16,848 nucleotides of DNA from Treponema sp. (GCA_016293645.1 JAEDDW010000039.1:1-16848); one strand, 5' to 3'; shown: positions 1 to 7,091, counted from the stretch's first letter. A program made the numbers and translations. The notes: a model not told the origin generated them from the letters alone.

Positions 1-1
1 C

Positions 2-34
2 GGGGCGGAAGTCATTAAAGATTTAGATTACTAG
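2..34 (+). CDS. C-terminal tail of an unidentified upstream gene (partial)
   Basis: One frame is open from the left edge and stops at TAG (32-34), giving the tail GAEVIKDLDY. The acidic, hydrophilic end and the hairpin right over the stop are consistent with the end of a real gene. Ten residues are far too few to name a family. Its position before leuC allows another leucine-pathway gene, but that is only inference. It could also be chance, because short open frames at an edge are common. Confidence 0.3.
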   Translation, partial: GAEVIKDLDY

Positions 35-53
35 AAAACAATGCTTCCGCCCC
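2..53 (+). terminator. GC-rich hairpin over the upstream stop codon, possible terminator
   Basis: GGGGCGGAAG (2-11) and CTTCCGCCCC (44-53) are perfect 10-base inverted repeats. CATT (13-16) and AATG (40-43) extend the stem to 14 pairs with one bulged T at 12. The loop is about 23 bases and holds the TAG stop at 32-34. Only a weak T-rich stretch (TTGACTTCTT) follows, so this is not a textbook intrinsic terminator. It may protect the 3' end of an upstream transcript or separate it from the leuC promoter, whose -35 begins at the next base. Confidence 0.45.
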
Positions 54-82
54 TTGACTTCTTAAGTATTATTAAATATACT
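54..82 (+). promoter_or_regulatory. sigma70-type promoter of leuC
   Basis: The -35 is TTGACT (54-59), followed by a 17-base spacer and a -10 of TATACT (77-82). Each hexamer is one base off consensus, and the spacing is optimal. Transcription should start near 88-90, leaving a leader of about 30 bases with an AGGAG site at 107-111. The leader is too short for a T-box or a leucine attenuator, so control is more likely at initiation. Confidence 0.8.
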
Positions 83-99
83 TTAATCATACTTAAGAA
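59..99 (+). promoter_or_regulatory. long dyad overlapping the leuC promoter, probable operator
   Basis: TTCTTAAGTAT (59-69) is perfectly repeated in inverse as ATACTTAAGAA (89-99). Inside it, ATTAAA (71-76) pairs with TTTAAT (82-87), so 17 of 18 positions match around a centre at 79. The dyad covers the spacer, the -10 and the predicted start site. A dimeric or tetrameric repressor bound here would block RNA polymerase. The regulator is not in the window and cannot be named; control by leucine is an inference from the gene it precedes. Confidence 0.6.
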
Positions 100-117
100 C
101 ACACACAGGAGAAGATT

Positions 118-1404
118 ATGGGAAAGACTATTGCTCAGAAAATTTTCGAATCACACATGGTTGAAAAACCATTTGAAGGTACAAATATCCTAAAGCTTGA
201 CAGAGTATTCTGCCATGAAATTACAACGCCAATCGCCATCAATGACCTCGTGGAACGCGGAAAGGACCGTGTCTTTGATCCTACAAAGATCAAGGCTGTA
301 ATCGACCACGTCACACCAGCAAAGGACTCAAAGTGTGCAATGCAGGAAAAGATCCTTCGCGAATGGGCTAACCGCAACGACATCAAGGATTTCTTTGACA
401 TCGGTGCCAACGGCGTATGTCACGCAATCTTCCCGGAAAAGGGATTTGTACGCCCTGGCTTTACAGTAATCATGGGTGACAGCCACACTTGTACACACGG
501 TGCCTTCGGTGCATTCGCAGCAGGTGTCGGAACAACTGACCTCGAAGTCGGTATCCTCAAGGGTGTCTGTTCATTCCGCGAACCAAAAGCCATCAAATTC
601 GTATTGAACGGAAAACTCAAGGAAGGAGTTTACGCAAAGGATGTTATACTCTTCCTCATCGGTCAGATCGGTGTCAACGGTGCTACAAACTGTGTAACTG
701 AATTTACAGGTCCTGTAGTAGATGCAATGTCCATGGAAGAACGCATGACAATCTGCAACATGGCTGTTGAAGCAGGTGCTACAAGCGGAATCTGTTTCCC
801 AGACATGACAACAGTTGAATACCTTTGGCCTTTCATCAAGGATGAATTCGCAAGCAAGGAAGATGCCCTCAAGGAATACTCAAAGTGGGTTTCTGATCCT
901 GATGCAGAATACGAAAAGGTTTACACTTATGACCTTTCGACACTTGAACCTGTATGTACAGTTGAATACAAACCGGATCAGATCAAGAAAGTTTCAGAAA
1001 TGAAGGGAACAAAAGTAAACCAGGTATACATCGGTTCTTGTACAAACGGACGCATCAGCGACCTTCGTGTCGCAGCACAGATCCTCAAGGGTCACAAACT
1101 TGCAGACGGTGTTCGCGGAATCGTATCCCCTGCTACACCACTCATCTACAAGATGGCTCTTCAGGAAGGACTCATCGAAATCTTCATGGATGCAGGTTTC
1201 TGTGTAACAAACCCTACTTGCGGTGCATGTCTCGGTATGTCCAACGGTGTTCTTGCAGAAGGCGAAGTTTGTGCATCTACAACAAACCGCAACTTCAACG
1301 GACGCATGGGTAAAGGCGGAATGGTTCACCTTATGAGTCCGGCAACAGCTGCAGCAACAGCAATTGCTGGTACAATCGTTAACTCTGAAAATTTCAAGGG
1401 CTGA
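118..1404 (+). CDS. leuC: 3-isopropylmalate dehydratase large subunit
   Basis: Catalytic subunit of isopropylmalate isomerase, which converts 2-isopropylmalate to 3-isopropylmalate in leucine synthesis in the cytoplasm. The 428-residue length fits the shorter aconitase-superfamily LeuC type. Visible signatures are GDSHTCTHGAFG (120-131), YIGSCTNGR (304-312) and NPTCGACLG (365-373). C308, C368 and C371 are the expected ligands of the 4Fe-4S cluster. The ATG at 118 has AGGAG at 107-111, six bases upstream. The gene is followed by leuD, which encodes its partner subunit. Arginine is written mostly with CGC or CGT, unlike the AGA-rich GH31 gene, which would fit high expression. Homoaconitase-type substrates cannot be fully excluded from sequence alone. 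Confidence 0.95.
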   Translation: MGKTIAQKIFESHMVEKPFEGTNILKLDRVFCHEITTPIAINDLVERGKDRVFDPTKIKAVIDHVTPAKDSKCAMQEKILREWANRNDIKDFFDIGANGVCHAIFPEKGFVRPGFTVIMGDSHTCTHGAFGAFAAGVGTTDLEVGILKGVCSFREPKAIKFVLNGKLKEGVYAKDVILFLIGQIGVNGATNCVTEFTGPVVDAMSMEERMTICNMAVEAGATSGICFPDMTTVEYLWPFIKDEFASKEDALKEYSKWVSDPDAEYEKVYTYDLSTLEPVCTVEYKPDQIKKVSEMKGTKVNQVYIGSCTNGRISDLRVAAQILKGHKLADGVRGIVSPATPLIYKMALQEGLIEIFMDAGFCVTNPTCGACLGMSNGVLAEGEVCASTTNRNFNGRMGKGGMVHLMSPATAAATAIAGTIVNSENFKG

Positions 1405-1539
1405 AATAGGATTTGAACCTTAAGTTTTTTTAATGAAAAAATTGAAGTTTAAAGTAACATTTTTGCAATAAATGAATTATACTAATAAACGTTGATGTCT
1501 GTACTCTGCAGCATCGGCAATTATTATAAGGGGAAAATT
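1405..1539 (+). promoter_or_regulatory. leuC-leuD spacer with possible internal promoter
   Basis: The spacer is 135 bases, long for a two-subunit enzyme operon. TATACT (1478-1483) could be a -10, with GTAACA (1454-1459) as a -35 at 18-base spacing (4 of 6 matches). CTTAAG at 1419-1424 followed by a T-rich run resembles the left arm of the dyad before leuC, agreeing at 13 of 15 positions, but no matching right arm is present. No intrinsic terminator is seen, so readthrough from leuC is expected as well. Confidence 0.35.
1528..1533 (+). promoter_or_regulatory. ribosome binding site fixing the leuD start
   Basis: AAGGGG lies six bases before the ATG at 1540. The open frame extends upstream to a TTG at 1492 and an ATG at 1495, but neither has a comparable site and the added residues do not look like LeuD. 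Confidence 0.75.
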
Positions 1540-2073
1540 ATGAAACAATTTGGTGGACAGGTTTTGTTTTTGGATCGCAGTGATATCAATACTGACGAAA
1601 TCATTCCGGCAAAATACCTTACAGAAAATACAAAACAGGCTCTCCAGCCTTACCTCCTTGAAGACCTCAAGCTTGACGGATTCAATCCAAAGCGTGACAT
1701 TGCAGGTAAGAAGGTAATCATCACTCGCGAAAACTTCGGTTGTGGTTCAAGCCGTGAACATGCTCCATGGGCTCTTGAAGTCAACGGAATCTACGTTGTC
1801 ATCGCACAGAATTTTGCACGCATCTTCCGCCAGAACATGTACAACTGCGGTCTTCTTGCCCTCGACATGAACAAGAAGGACATCGATGACATGTTCCACA
1901 CTTTTGCAGACAAGGATACAGAATGTAAGATTGAGCAGAAGGAAGACGGAACCTGGAAAGTAAAGCTCATTGCCGGTTCCCTTTCAAAGAGCTATGTATT
2001 CAAGCTTGAAGGTTTTGAAAAGGCCCTCATCGAAAATGAAGGCTGGATCGGTTACGCTGACAAAAAGTATTGA
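1540..2073 (+). CDS. leuD: 3-isopropylmalate dehydratase small subunit
   Basis: Small (swivel-domain) subunit that completes the LeuCD isomerase. It is 177 residues, close to the usual 160-200. It begins GGQVLFLDRSDINTDEIIPAKYL, the typical N-terminus of the family in which DxNTDxIxPxxYL shapes the substrate pocket. NFGCGSSREHAPWAL (65-79) is the conserved substrate-binding signature. The start at 1540 is chosen for its AAGGGG site and family alignment. It lies 135 bases after leuC on the same strand and is followed by a strong terminator, so the two genes close a leucine unit. leuA and leuB are not in the window. Confidence 0.95.
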   Translation: MKQFGGQVLFLDRSDINTDEIIPAKYLTENTKQALQPYLLEDLKLDGFNPKRDIAGKKVIITRENFGCGSSREHAPWALEVNGIYVVIAQNFARIFRQNMYNCGLLALDMNKKDIDDMFHTFADKDTECKIEQKEDGTWKVKLIAGSLSKSYVFKLEGFEKALIENEGWIGYADKKY

Positions 2074-2116
2074 TCTAAAAGCCTTTAGAACGCAATTTTC
2101 ATAAATTTAATTTCAG

Positions 2117-2147
2117 GCCACTTTGGAATCCCAGAGTGGCTTTTTTT
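2117..2147 (+). terminator. intrinsic terminator after leuD
   Basis: A 10-pair stem (arms 2117-2126 and 2131-2140, one G-U pair) closes a four-base AATC loop and is followed by seven T residues (2141-2147). This is a strong Rho-independent terminator 44 bases after the leuD stop. The remaining AT-rich stretch 2148-2209 shows nothing else. Confidence 0.93.
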
Positions 2148-2209
2148 ATGACAAAAGTAACAGTTTTTTATTCAATTATACACACAAAGACCTAGTTTTT
2201 ATGATTTTA

Positions 2210-2238
2210 TTGACTTTAACATCATTCGGCTGTAAATT
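2210..2238 (+). promoter_or_regulatory. promoter of the amylase operon, near-leaderless
   Basis: TTGACT (2210-2215), a 17-base spacer and TAAATT (2233-2238) form a good sigma70-type promoter. The -10 ends nine bases before the ATG at 2248, so the transcript should begin within about 0-3 bases of the start codon. No Shine-Dalgarno sequence is present in the intervening GAAATCCAC. Confidence 0.7.
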
Positions 2239-2247
2239 GAAATCCAC

Positions 2248-3594
2248 ATGAAAAAGCTGATTTTTAAATTTCTTTTCCTACTATTTTTTCCATTGTCTCT
2301 TTTTTCAGAAACAAAGGCAGACATCAAGAATGGAACAATACTCCACTGCTGGTGCTGGTCCTTCAAGACAATTGAAGAAAATCTACCGCGCATAAAAAGT
2401 TCCGGCTATGTTGCCATCCAGACAAGTCCTGTGAATACCTGCCTGATTGGAGATAATGGCGGAATGGAGCTTATGAGTTCAACTGGCGGAAAATGGTATT
2501 ATCATTACCAGCCTACAGATTTCAAGATTGGTAACTATCAGCTTGGCACGAGAGACGAATTCAGAAGCATGTGTGCCAAAGCCCACGAATATGGCATTGC
2601 TGTGATTGTCGATATAGTTCCAAACCACACTACTCCAATGGTCGATGAAGTTTCAAAAGAAATGATTGAATTCTGCGGCGGTATTGAAAAGTTCTACCAC
2701 AAAGGCCAGACTTCAGGACTTCGTTCATCGCTTACAAATTCAAACATCGGTGGACTGCCTGACATCAATACGGAGAATCCCAAATTTCAGGAATACTTTG
2801 GAAAATTTCTTGCCGACTTGAAGACATGTGGAGCTGACGGACTCAGGATTGACTGTGCAAAACACATTGCATTGAAAGATGATCCTCAGGATGACAGCAA
2901 TCTACCGAACAATTTCTATGATTTTATAACACGTGACAAAGATCTTTTCATCTATGGAGAAGTTCTTCAGGATGCCAGCAGCCGCGAGGAAGACTACGGC
3001 AAGCAGATTGCGGTTACAGCATCCAATTATGGAAAACTTCTGCGCAGCTGTGCAAAAAACAGAAAGTTCAACGGGAAAGGTCTTGTAAGCATGCAGAACA
3101 AGGCAAGTCCGAATGTTGTCACATGGGTGGAAAGCCATGACACCTATGCCAATAAAGGAGAATCCGCAGGACTTACAAATTTTGAAATCCGGGCTGCATG
3201 GACAGTCATAGCCGCAAGAAAAGACGGAACTCCTCTGTTCTTCAGCAGGCCAAAAGGAAAAGAAGCAACGCAGTTTCCTGGGGAAAGCAAAATAGGAGAA
3301 GCTGGCAATGATGAGTTTTTCAGCACTGAAGTATCAGCTGTAAATAAGTTCCGGCTTGAAATGAAAGATGAGAACAACATGTTTCTAAATGACTCAAAAG
3401 GTCTGCTATATATCAAGCGAGGAAACAAAGGTCTTGTAATTTTGAATCCGACAGAAAATGAAACATACGTTGAATTCAAATGCAATCTCCTGGACGGAAA
3501 ATATAAGGACAAGGCCTGGGGACTGAAGTTCAGGATCAAGAACGGAATCATAAGCGGTAAAATTCCGGCGGAAAAAATCGCAGTAATCTACTAA
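2248..3594 (+). CDS. Exported GH13 alpha-amylase family protein
   Basis: Hydrolyses internal alpha-1,4 bonds of starch or related glucans. The first 20 or so residues (two lysines, then a run rich in L and F, then LFSETKA) form a signal peptide without a lipobox, so the product probably enters the periplasm or medium. The GH13 barrel shows all four conserved regions: DIVPNH (122-127), GLRIDCAKH (198-206) with nucleophile D202, GE at 237-238 with acid E238, and ESHD (295-298). The N-terminal WSFKTIEENLPRIKSSGYVAIQTSPV block is typical of compact bacterial amylases. A short beta domain ends the protein at 448 residues. Exact specificity (amylase, maltogenic or dextrin-active) is not decidable here. 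The GH31 gene follows after 17 bases. Confidence 0.9.
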   Translation: MKKLIFKFLFLLFFPLSLFSETKADIKNGTILHCWCWSFKTIEENLPRIKSSGYVAIQTSPVNTCLIGDNGGMELMSSTGGKWYYHYQPTDFKIGNYQLGTRDEFRSMCAKAHEYGIAVIVDIVPNHTTPMVDEVSKEMIEFCGGIEKFYHKGQTSGLRSSLTNSNIGGLPDINTENPKFQEYFGKFLADLKTCGADGLRIDCAKHIALKDDPQDDSNLPNNFYDFITRDKDLFIYGEVLQDASSREEDYGKQIAVTASNYGKLLRSCAKNRKFNGKGLVSMQNKASPNVVTWVESHDTYANKGESAGLTNFEIRAAWTVIAARKDGTPLFFSRPKGKEATQFPGESKIGEAGNDEFFSTEVSAVNKFRLEMKDENNMFLNDSKGLLYIKRGNKGLVILNPTENETYVEFKCNLLDGKYKDKAWGLKFRIKNGIISGKIPAEKIAVIY

Positions 3595-3611
3595 TAAATT
3601 GGAGGAAAAAA

Positions 3612-5510
3612 ATGACATACAGATATGTATTCGGAAAACCATACGACACGGAAGCTATCCTTGAGAAGCCTGAGGCAAGCAATGAAAATGTCCGACATTT
3701 TGAGAAAAATGGAAATTCCTTCAGCTATGAGATGGATGAAAAGGACATTGTATGGGGCCTTGGCGAAAACGTACGCGGAATGAACAAAAGAGGCCATAGC
3801 TATACAAGCTGGTGTTCCGATGAATTTGAGCACAGCGAGGAAAAGCACAGCCTTTATGGGGCGCACAATTTTCTTGTGATTGACGGAAGAAAAAAAATCG
3901 GTGTCTTTGTCGATAACCCTGGAAAAGTTGTCTTTGATGTCGGATCAACGGATTTCAACATATTGAAAATTTCAATTGAAAGCAACGACTATGAGCTTTA
4001 CATCTTTGAAGGTGAATCAGTTCTTTCAATCGTAAAGGAGTTCCGCAGTCTTATTGGAGAAAGTTATATACCTCCTAGATGGGCTTTGGGAATCGGTCAA
4101 TCGCGATGGGGATATGGAAGCGAAGAAGATCTCCTTAGAGTTCAATCCGGTTACCGTAACAACAGACTTCCTCTTGATATGCTCTATCTTGACATCGATT
4201 ATATGGACAATTTCAAGGACTTTACCATCGATGAAAAAAAATACAAAGATTTCAAGGAAACAATTTCCAGATTGAAGGACGACAAGATCCGTGTGATTCC
4301 AATCATAGATGCCGGTGTCAAAGTTGAAGATGGCTATGAAGTTTATGATGAAGGTATGAAAAACGGATACTTCTGCAAGGACAAAGACGGAAAGGAATTC
4401 ATTGTTGGCGTATGGCCAGGAAGAAGTGTCCTTCCTGACTTTCTAAACAAGGATGCCTCTAAATGGTTTGGTGACAAATATAAAATACTCACTGACATGG
4501 GAATCGAAGGCTTCTGGAATGACATGAATGAGCCTGCCCTTTTCTATTCTGAAAAAAACAAGCAGAAAGTTTTTGAACATCTTGCGGAATACAAGGATTC
4601 CAACGTTGGGTTATATGCCCAGTTTGCAATGAAAGATGCCGTAAACTTCATGGCAAACAATCTTGAAGACTACAAGAGTTTCTATCATGAAACTGACGCT
4701 GGAAGAATATGCCACGCTGATGTCCATAATCTTTACGGCTACAAAATGACTGAATCAGCGTCAAGATTCCTTGAGAAGCATTATGGAAAAGAAAAATTCC
4801 TGTTGTTCTCACGGGCTTCCTATATCGGAATGCACAGAAGTTCCGGAATATGGATGGGAGACAACAAGTCCTGGTGGTCTCATATACTTTTAAACCTAAA
4901 GATGCTGCCTTCTCTCAACATGTGCGGATTCATTTACACCGGTGCAGATATTGGTGGATTTGGCAGCGACACGACAGAAGATCTTCTTTTGCGCTGGTAT
5001 GCCCTTGGAATTTTCTTTCCACTTTTCAGAAACCACAGCTGCCTTGGATGCCGTGAACAGGAACCGTATCAGTTCAAGTCAATTGAAAAATTCCGCGGAA
5101 TCCTTTCACTCCGCTACAGACTTCTGCCTTATCTATATGATACATTAATAGCTTCCATTAAAAATAATGGAATGTATGGCAGCCCGCTTGGTTTTATCTG
5201 GGAAGATGACGAGGATGCAAGAAGATGCGAGGACCAGCTTTTGATCGGAGACAGCATCATGATTGCACCTGTTTACGAACAGAACGCAACAGGGCGTCAC
5301 GTTTATCTTCCAGAAGAAATGAAAATGATACGATTCAAGAAAACGGAAATTACGGAAGAAAAAATAATGACTGCAGGACATGGCTTCATTCATGTTGCTC
5401 TTGATGAAGTCTGTCTATTCATCCGGAAAAACAAAAAGCTGCCGTTAGCTAAAACAGCAGCTTCTATCGAAGATATTGATTGGAAAGATATTTCCTATGT
5501 CAATTTTTAA
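3612..5510 (+). CDS. GH31 alpha-glucosidase, cytoplasmic
   Basis: Removes terminal alpha-linked glucose from maltodextrins or related oligosaccharides. There is no signal peptide, so it should act on sugars already imported. GH31 signatures are ALGIGQSRWGYGS (158-170), WNDMNEP (302-308) with nucleophile D304, RSSGIWMGDN (409-418) with probable acid/base D417, and FRNHS (472-476). At 632 residues it is shorter than many GH31 enzymes, with a reduced C-terminal beta region. GGAGG at 3601-3605 lies six bases before the ATG. The gene follows the exported amylase by 17 bases, which suggests sequential outside-inside starch use. Its 3' end overlaps in antisense the apparent terminator of the cmk-like gene. 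Alpha-xylosidase activity is an alternative within the family. Confidence 0.9.
   Translation: MTYRYVFGKPYDTEAILEKPEASNENVRHFEKNGNSFSYEMDEKDIVWGLGENVRGMNKRGHSYTSWCSDEFEHSEEKHSLYGAHNFLVIDGRKKIGVFVDNPGKVVFDVGSTDFNILKISIESNDYELYIFEGESVLSIVKEFRSLIGESYIPPRWALGIGQSRWGYGSEEDLLRVQSGYRNNRLPLDMLYLDIDYMDNFKDFTIDEKKYKDFKETISRLKDDKIRVIPIIDAGVKVEDGYEVYDEGMKNGYFCKDKDGKEFIVGVWPGRSVLPDFLNKDASKWFGDKYKILTDMGIEGFWNDMNEPALFYSEKNKQKVFEHLAEYKDSNVGLYAQFAMKDAVNFMANNLEDYKSFYHETDAGRICHADVHNLYGYKMTESASRFLEKHYGKEKFLLFSRASYIGMHRSSGIWMGDNKSWWSHILLNLKMLPSLNMCGFIYTGADIGGFGSDTTEDLLLRWYALGIFFPLFRNHSCLGCREQEPYQFKSIEKFRGILSLRYRLLPYLYDTLIASIKNNGMYGSPLGFIWEDDEDARRCEDQLLIGDSIMIAPVYEQNATGRHVYLPEEMKMIRFKKTEITEEKIMTAGHGFIHVALDEVCLFIRKNKKLPLAKTAASIEDIDWKDISYVNF
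5427..5463 (-). terminator. intrinsic terminator of the yicC-cmk operon, inside the GH31 gene
   Basis: Read on the minus strand, arms 5463-5453 and 5446-5436 form an 11-pair stem with one G-U pair and a six-base loop. It is followed by a TTTTTGTTTTT-like tail. On the plus strand the same position gives a C-A mismatch and no T tail, so it works for minus-strand transcripts only. It lies 56-92 bases past the cmk-like stop, within the coding sequence for the GH31 C-terminus. Confidence 0.75.
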
Positions 5511-5518
5511 AGCATAAG

Positions 5519-6061
5519 TTATTTCTCAACAAAACCGCGGACTGCAAGTTCTCCAATGATCTTGTCAACAATCTCATCAGGAGTAGCTGTTGCATCAATG
5601 ACAAGATCAACAAATCCATAGTCGTTGTTGTCTATATCATAAAGTTTCTTATAACGACGGCTGTCCTCACTGTCACGCATGGCAGTGAAACTTTTTATCT
5701 GTTCTATGTCCCCACCTTCGCGGTTGAAAATTCTTTTTGCGCGGATGTCGTCATCAAGTTTCAGATAGACCTTTAGATCGGCTTCTTTCAGCATCCAGAC
5801 AGCAAGGCGGCTTCCAAGTACGCAAGGTTCAGCACGGGCCATCTCAACCTGACGAGTATCAACCGCAATATCATAGCTGTCATCAGTCTTTGCATTTTCA
5901 ATCACCTGTGCGAGTGTCATTCCTTTTTCTGCTGCCAGCTGACGGAAAGTAAAGTTGATGAGTTTTACACCAAGTTTTTCTGAAAGCAAAGTACTGACAG
6001 TAGTATTACCGCATCCTGATTTACCGGAAATAGCTACCCTTACATCTTTAATAATCTTCAT
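5519..6061 (-). CDS. Archaeal-type (d)CMP kinase-like P-loop protein
   Basis: The 180-residue protein aligns in style with the short, archaeal-type cytidylate kinases that phosphorylate CMP or dCMP. The N-terminus is VRVAISGKSGCGNTT (7-21), followed by a region typical of this family (FTFRQLAAEKGM, TRQVEMAR, VLGSRLAVWML, EADLKVYL, RIFNREGGD, RDSEDSRRYKKLYDIDNNDY). The P-loop is odd: the usual GKT/S lysine is replaced by N19, with a lysine instead at 14. The ATG at 6061 is chosen because GGAG lies nine bases upstream; a TTG at 6088 extends the frame but has less support. It follows yicC by 33 bases on the same strand. The start and operon are well supported, while exact substrate and activity are not, given the P-loop change. 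Confidence 0.75.
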   Translation of the reverse strand: MKIIKDVRVAISGKSGCGNTTVSTLLSEKLGVKLINFTFRQLAAEKGMTLAQVIENAKTDDSYDIAVDTRQVEMARAEPCVLGSRLAVWMLKEADLKVYLKLDDDIRAKRIFNREGGDIEQIKSFTAMRDSEDSRRYKKLYDIDNNDYGFVDLVIDATATPDEIVDKIIGELAVRGFVEK

Positions 6062-6094
6062 ATCATTCAACTCCAAAAAATTATTCAAGCGATT

Positions 6095-6964
6095 TCATTC
6101 AACATTCTTAGACTGCTCACGGATATTTTCAAGAGCATCCTTTGCAGCGATTACCTTTGCACCAACTTCCGTAAACTGATTTTTGCTGCCAATGGTATTG
6201 ATCTCTCTGTTTGCTTCCTGACAGATAAAATCAAGTTTCTTTCCAGGAACCGGATTGTTTTCAATTTCGTCACGCATTGCCTTCAAATGGCTTTGAAGAC
6301 GGATGATCTCTTCATTGATCGTGTATTTGACGAGCATAGCCGCGGTTTCCGTCATGATGCGGCTTTCATCAACCTTGTCTTCAAGAAGTTCATGGAACCT
6401 GGAATAAAGCTGATCACGAAATTTCTGTTCCATCTGAGGCTGCCATTCCTTGAAAAATGCGGAACAGGATTCAAGAACCGAAATTTTTTCAAGAAGATCC
6501 TTCTTAAGATTTTCGCCTTCCCTTCTTCTATCCTGAACAAACTGATCAAAAACCTGATTGAAAACAATTTCAATCTTTTTCCAGTATTCCTCAGTGTCAT
6601 ACTGATGGTTTATGTTGAGAACTCCTTCCTGGTTGATAATCAAAGAAAGCGGAATATCTTCCGTCTTTCTGCCAATTGCATTTGCTACAGACAAAATCGC
6701 ATCGTAATACATTTTTGCAGCGGAAGTATCGGCAGTTACAACGGCATTTGAATTGTTATCCTTTACTCGGATTGTAAGGTCTACCTTTCCCCTGACGATT
6801 TTCTCACTGACCAGTTTTCTGATTCTTGCTTCAAGAGGATTCAAAAATGATGGTATGTTTATGAAAAGATCAAGAAAGCGGGCGTTTACAGATTTTATCT
6901 CAACACTGATCTGTGTATCCTCAATGATTTCTTCCTTGAAACCATAACCAGTCATGCTGTTCAT
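6095..6964 (-). CDS. yicC: YicC family endoribonuclease
   Basis: YicC/YloC proteins are cytoplasmic metal-dependent endoribonucleases with roles in RNA turnover. This 289-residue protein has the family start MNSMTGYG (1-8), a YicC N-terminal domain to about residue 155, and the C-terminal DUF1732 region with GKKLDFICQEANREINTIGSK (241-261). Length matches the usual 285-295. The ATG at 6964 has GGGGGA six bases upstream; the frame extends beyond it only into promoter sequence. It is the first gene of a two-gene operon with the CMP-kinase-like gene. In many bacteria yicC neighbours gmk, another nucleotide kinase gene, so the CMP-kinase-like neighbour is a variation on that theme. Confidence 0.92.
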   Translation of the reverse strand: MNSMTGYGFKEEIIEDTQISVEIKSVNARFLDLFINIPSFLNPLEARIRKLVSEKIVRGKVDLTIRVKDNNSNAVVTADTSAAKMYYDAILSVANAIGRKTEDIPLSLIINQEGVLNINHQYDTEEYWKKIEIVFNQVFDQFVQDRRREGENLKKDLLEKISVLESCSAFFKEWQPQMEQKFRDQLYSRFHELLEDKVDESRIMTETAAMLVKYTINEEIIRLQSHLKAMRDEIENNPVPGKKLDFICQEANREINTIGSKNQFTEVGAKVIAAKDALENIREQSKNVE

Positions 6965-6995
6965 TAAGTATCCCCCAAAAAAATGTAGTAGTTCT

Positions 6996-7004
6996 ATAAT
7001 ACCA
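6996..7004 (-). promoter_or_regulatory. extended -10 promoter of yicC
   Basis: On the minus strand TGG (7004-7002) precedes TATTAT (7001-6996), an extended -10 one base off consensus. No good -35 is visible. Transcription should start near 6989, giving a leader of about 25 bases with the GGGGGA ribosome site. Confidence 0.5.
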
Positions 7005-7037
7005 TAAAATACTGTGTATTGAATAGCACACTGCAGA

Positions 7038-7061
7038 TTCAATGCATGAGTGCAAATTGAA
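7038..7061. repeat. inverted repeat over the EIIC -35
   Basis: TTCAATGCA (7038-7046) and TGCAAATTGAA (7051-7061) are inverted copies apart from two extra bases in the second arm. The right arm includes most of the -35 TTGAAA of the EIIC promoter. It could be an operator, but the region is AT-rich and the symmetry is imperfect. Confidence 0.3.
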
Positions 7062-7084
7062 AATTTATGTTCCTGCTGTATAAT
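7057..7084 (+). promoter_or_regulatory. leaderless promoter of the EIIC gene
   Basis: TTGAAA (7057-7062), a 16-base spacer and a perfect TATAAT (7079-7084). Only CACAAAC separates the -10 from the ATG at 7092, so the expected start site coincides with the start codon. No ribosome binding site is present. Confidence 0.75.
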
Positions 7085-7091
7085 CACAAAC

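Noticed and set aside
994..1329. Long antisense open frame inside leuC
   Set aside because: It mirrors a strongly conserved gene, is rich in cysteine and has no ribosome site or recognisable domain; it follows from the codon bias of leuC. Similar shadows opposite GH31, xylB and SNF2 were dropped for the same reason.
1492..1539. Upstream TTG/ATG starts for leuD
   Set aside because: No ribosome site, and the extra residues do not resemble LeuD; the ATG at 1540 has a good AAGGGG site.
5668..5696. Possible plus-strand terminator for the GH31 operon within the CMP-kinase-like gene
   Set aside because: The 7-pair stem (one G-U) is separated from the T run by four bases and lies 158 bases past the stop; too weak to call.
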